From: an uncultured Eggerthella sp.
Lineage (GTDB): Bacteria > Actinomycetota > Coriobacteriia > Coriobacteriales > Eggerthellaceae
Direction of reading: 5' to 3'
Assembly: GCA_900540345.1 (NCBI GenBank)
Contig: UQFK01000001.1
Location: forward strand, 1-64,000
DNA length: 64,000 bases
Below are positions 62,385-64,000 of the stretch, in pieces. The notes beneath the pieces are model-generated. The model had not been told where the DNA came from and did no database searches. It saw only the letters and a program-made list of their open reading frames with translations. Every line of letters begins with the position of its first letter. Within the stretch, counting starts at the first letter, position 1. Position numbers and translations under genes: made by a program.

Positions 62385-62461
62385 TGGCGGGATGTACGGG
62401 ACTCGAACCCGCGACCTCTGGCGTGACAGGCCAGCGCTCTAACCAACTGAGCTAACACCCC
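62385..62461 (-). tRNA. tRNA-Asp (GTC anticodon)
   Basis: The minus strand folds as a cloverleaf. The acceptor stem GGGGTGT pairs with ACATCCC (one G-U), discriminator G and encoded CCA (62385-62387) follow. The anticodon stem CTGGC/GCCAG encloses CTGTCAC, giving GTC for aspartate. The T-loop GGTTCGAGTCC and the discriminator G are typical of tRNA-Asp. Confidence 0.96.
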
Positions 62462-62481
62462 TTGCGTTGTCAGCGTTGACT

Positions 62482-62509
62482 ATTATAAACATAAAAGCAG
62501 CCAATACAA
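62482..62509 (-). promoter_or_regulatory. tRNA-Asp promoter
   Basis: On the minus strand TATAAT (62482-62487) lies 20 nt before the tRNA 5' end, with TTGTAT (62504-62509) 16 bp upstream as a -35. The -10 is a perfect consensus match. Confidence 0.6.
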
Positions 62510-62558
62510 GCCACAATCGTCAAAAATTCTGACCACGGGCAGAGATTAGAACAAGCCT

Positions 62559-63632
62559 CTAGGAACGCTTCTTTGCACGTTTGCCCTTGTAGTAGTTCAT
62601 CGTGCCTCGCGCTGCATTCTGAGCAACCGATCCCACAACTCCGACCGCCTTACTAGCCGCCTTGCGGACAATAGGCGATGCTGCATCGCTTGCTACTTGA
62701 TACGCGCGCTGATTGCGGATCTTCATAGCCGTATCCGCCGCAGCTCCACTCGCCTGAGAAACAACCCCTGCAAGGCCTGAGATATTACCGCCCTGCTCGA
62801 AGTACGTGAGCATCGCTTCCCCGATCGCAACGGTTCCTAAATAGCCCATGCCGCCTTTGATGATGAACCCGACCGCAGGAACAAGCCCAACAAGCTTACG
62901 CGTAACGCCACGGCACAAGAATGCTGCTGCAAGCGTTGGAATAATCTCTTTTAGACGATCCTTATCGAGCGGCTCGCCATAGGCTGCTGCGATCTGAAGC
63001 ACCATCTTGATCTGATTGAGCGTCATAACAGGCATATCCGCACCGGGAATGAATACCAGTACTCCAATACCTGCATTCTGTGCTGCGGTCATTTGGATCG
63101 CGTCTTTTGCGAGCGGACGACGGACAAACGGATACGCGAGCGAGAATGCCAGACGCTTACCATGATCGTGTGCAATGATCCATGAACCGATCGTATCAGC
63201 AAGCGATCCTTTGATATCTTCATTGAGCGGCTGACCCGCTGGCAAAGAGATGAGCGCATCAGAAGGCAGGGGGAATCCTGCAGCCTCTGCGCTTTGCATA
63301 ACCTTGTTCCCATGTTCGGCAATAACGAGAACAGGGACCCCTGCATCACGAATGGTCGCAGCGATACGGCCGGTATCATCTGTCTGACCAGCGGCGATGA
63401 CCACCAAGTCGGTGTCCTTCTCTACCGCGATCTCCTGTGAAGGATAGTAGCCCACGGTCAAACGTGAGTTCACCGAAGACGAGCTGAAGCCTGAACGGAC
63501 GAACACCTGAAACTCGGGTGATGCGGTCTCGTCGAGCAGCACCTGCACCGACACGACAGTCTTGCGCGCTTTCTCAATATCGAGCGCTTCAGTGATCAAG
63601 GATTTGATGTCAATGGATTTAAGATCTATCAT
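62559..63632 (-). CDS. DUF697 domain protein
   Basis: The 357-residue protein has an N-terminal region (about 1-175) with a Rossmann-like VIAAGQTDDTGRIAATIRDAGVPVLVIAEHGNK stretch, but no Walker A. The C-terminal part (about 210-290) is a DUF697 domain: MTLNQIKMVLQIAAAYGEPLDKDRLKEIIPTLAAAFLCRGVTRKLVGLVPAVGFIIKGGMGY in pieces. A basic C-terminal tail (KGKRAKKRS) follows. In other bacteria DUF697 is attached to GTPases or forms membrane-associated proteins (YcjF); here the nucleotide-binding motif is absent. Function unknown. It precedes the rodA/ftsW-like gene on the same strand. Confidence 0.75.
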   Translation of the reverse strand: MIDLKSIDIKSLITEALDIEKARKTVVSVQVLLDETASPEFQVFVRSGFSSSSVNSRLTVGYYPSQEIAVEKDTDLVVIAAGQTDDTGRIAATIRDAGVPVLVIAEHGNKVMQSAEAAGFPLPSDALISLPAGQPLNEDIKGSLADTIGSWIIAHDHGKRLAFSLAYPFVRRPLAKDAIQMTAAQNAGIGVLVFIPGADMPVMTLNQIKMVLQIAAAYGEPLDKDRLKEIIPTLAAAFLCRGVTRKLVGLVPAVGFIIKGGMGYLGTVAIGEAMLTYFEQGGNISGLAGVVSQASGAAADTAMKIRNQRAYQVASDAASPIVRKAASKAVGVVGSVAQNAARGTMNYYKGKRAKKRS

Positions 63633-63659
63633 GCTTTCCCCTTCAGAGCAGGTTGATCT

Positions 63660-64000
63660 TTATTGCGGTGTCTTATCAGTATGCGCCCAAATGGAGTTGA
63701 TAAGTCCCAACATCACAAAGTTTACCAACATGAAAGACGAACCGTAGCTGATAAATGGTAACGGAATGCCTGTGATAGGCATGAGCCCAACATCCATGCC
63801 GATATTCTCAAGGATCTGGAAGACCCACATACCCACAACGCACACCACGATGATCGTACCGAACAGATCAGGGGCATTTCGCCCAACACGAATGCTCGTA
63901 ATGATGAGGCCCAGATAAAGAGCAAGCAGCACAAGCGCGCCAAAGAAACCGAACTCTTCTGCAAGTACGCAGAAAACGAAGTCCGTGGGCGCTTCAGGCA
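63660..64000 (-). CDS. RodA/FtsW-type SEDS glycosyltransferase, 3' part
   Basis: Only the C-terminal 112 residues are inside the window; the gene continues past the right edge. They contain PEAPTDFVFCVLAEEFGFFG, matching the conserved PEAHTDFIF/GEEFGF region of SEDS proteins, two membrane helices, and GLMPITGIPLPFISYGSS, the polymerase-family C-terminal motif. SEDS proteins polymerise peptidoglycan from lipid II with a class b PBP. The MPITGIPLP context leans toward RodA rather than FtsW, but the partial sequence cannot settle that. Confidence 0.85.
   Translation of the reverse strand, partial: PEAPTDFVFCVLAEEFGFFGALVLLALYLGLIITSIRVGRNAPDLFGTIIVVCVVGMWVFQILENIGMDVGLMPITGIPLPFISYGSSFMLVNFVMLGLINSIWAHTDKTPQ

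Overview
The window looks like a chromosomal segment of a Coriobacteriia (Actinomycetota) member with about 50% G+C, most like an Eggerthellaceae such as Cryptobacterium. That is an inference from gene content: a single-operon type II fatty-acid cluster with FabK and fused AccDA, a Tat-exported [NiFe] hydrogenase with membrane cytochrome b, a YG/CW-repeat amidase, a DUF2510 protein, a VanS-like kinase, and Actinobacteria/Firmicutes-like housekeeping genes (rpoD, mfd, priA, gltX, metK). No phage, insertion sequence, CRISPR array, rRNA or replication origin was seen.

Layout. 0.3-5 kb: C39-type peptidase, a VanRS-like two-component pair, a patatin/CmpB-like membrane gene pair and tRNA-Val. 5.3-14.7 kb: one long leftward fatty-acid operon, degV(fakB-like)-fabT-acpP-fabK-fabD-fabG-fabF-fabZ-accDA, then a hotdog thioesterase. 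Its only visible promoter overlaps two perfect FabT-type boxes. The order is that of the streptococcal fab cluster, but fabH, accB and accC are missing from their usual places. The AccDA polypeptide carries about 200 extra N-terminal residues that resemble the N-domain of biotin carboxylase. 14.9-20.4 kb: rlmKL-rpoD, then PAP2 phosphatase and a glycosyltransferase. 20.5-28.1 kb: small accessory genes (DUF2510 protein, YgjP-like peptidase, hydrolase, AraC regulator followed by an EamA transporter remnant, DUF488, CorA, AGCS symporter, cysteine-synthase-like enzyme), with several intergenic repeats. 28.2-43.1 kb: priA, metK with a radical SAM gene, an ATP-grasp-like gene, DUF1461, gltX, an Fe-S protein, a thioesterase, a short pentapeptide-repeat gene and mfd.

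43.3-52.1 kb: nth, a YczE-like membrane protein, the cell-wall amidase, a hydrogenase maturation protease, and the hydrogenase operon (small subunit, large subunit, cytochrome b). 52.3-64 kb: pheA; an Rrf2 regulator between an ATPase-like protein lacking a Walker A motif and a MutY lacking its Fe-S cysteines; a heterodimeric ABC exporter with a HAD phosphatase; a divergent MarR/PPOX pair around an 18-bp palindrome; tRNA-Asp; a DUF697 protein; and the 3' part of a rodA/ftsW gene running off the right edge.

The most noteworthy items are the fatty-acid operon (operators, missing genes, AccDA fusion), a two-copy intergenic inverted-repeat element, the EamA deletion remnant, the Fe-S-less MutY, the degenerate AAA+ protein, and the MarR operator. 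Functions rest on motif recognition by eye; no database search was run.
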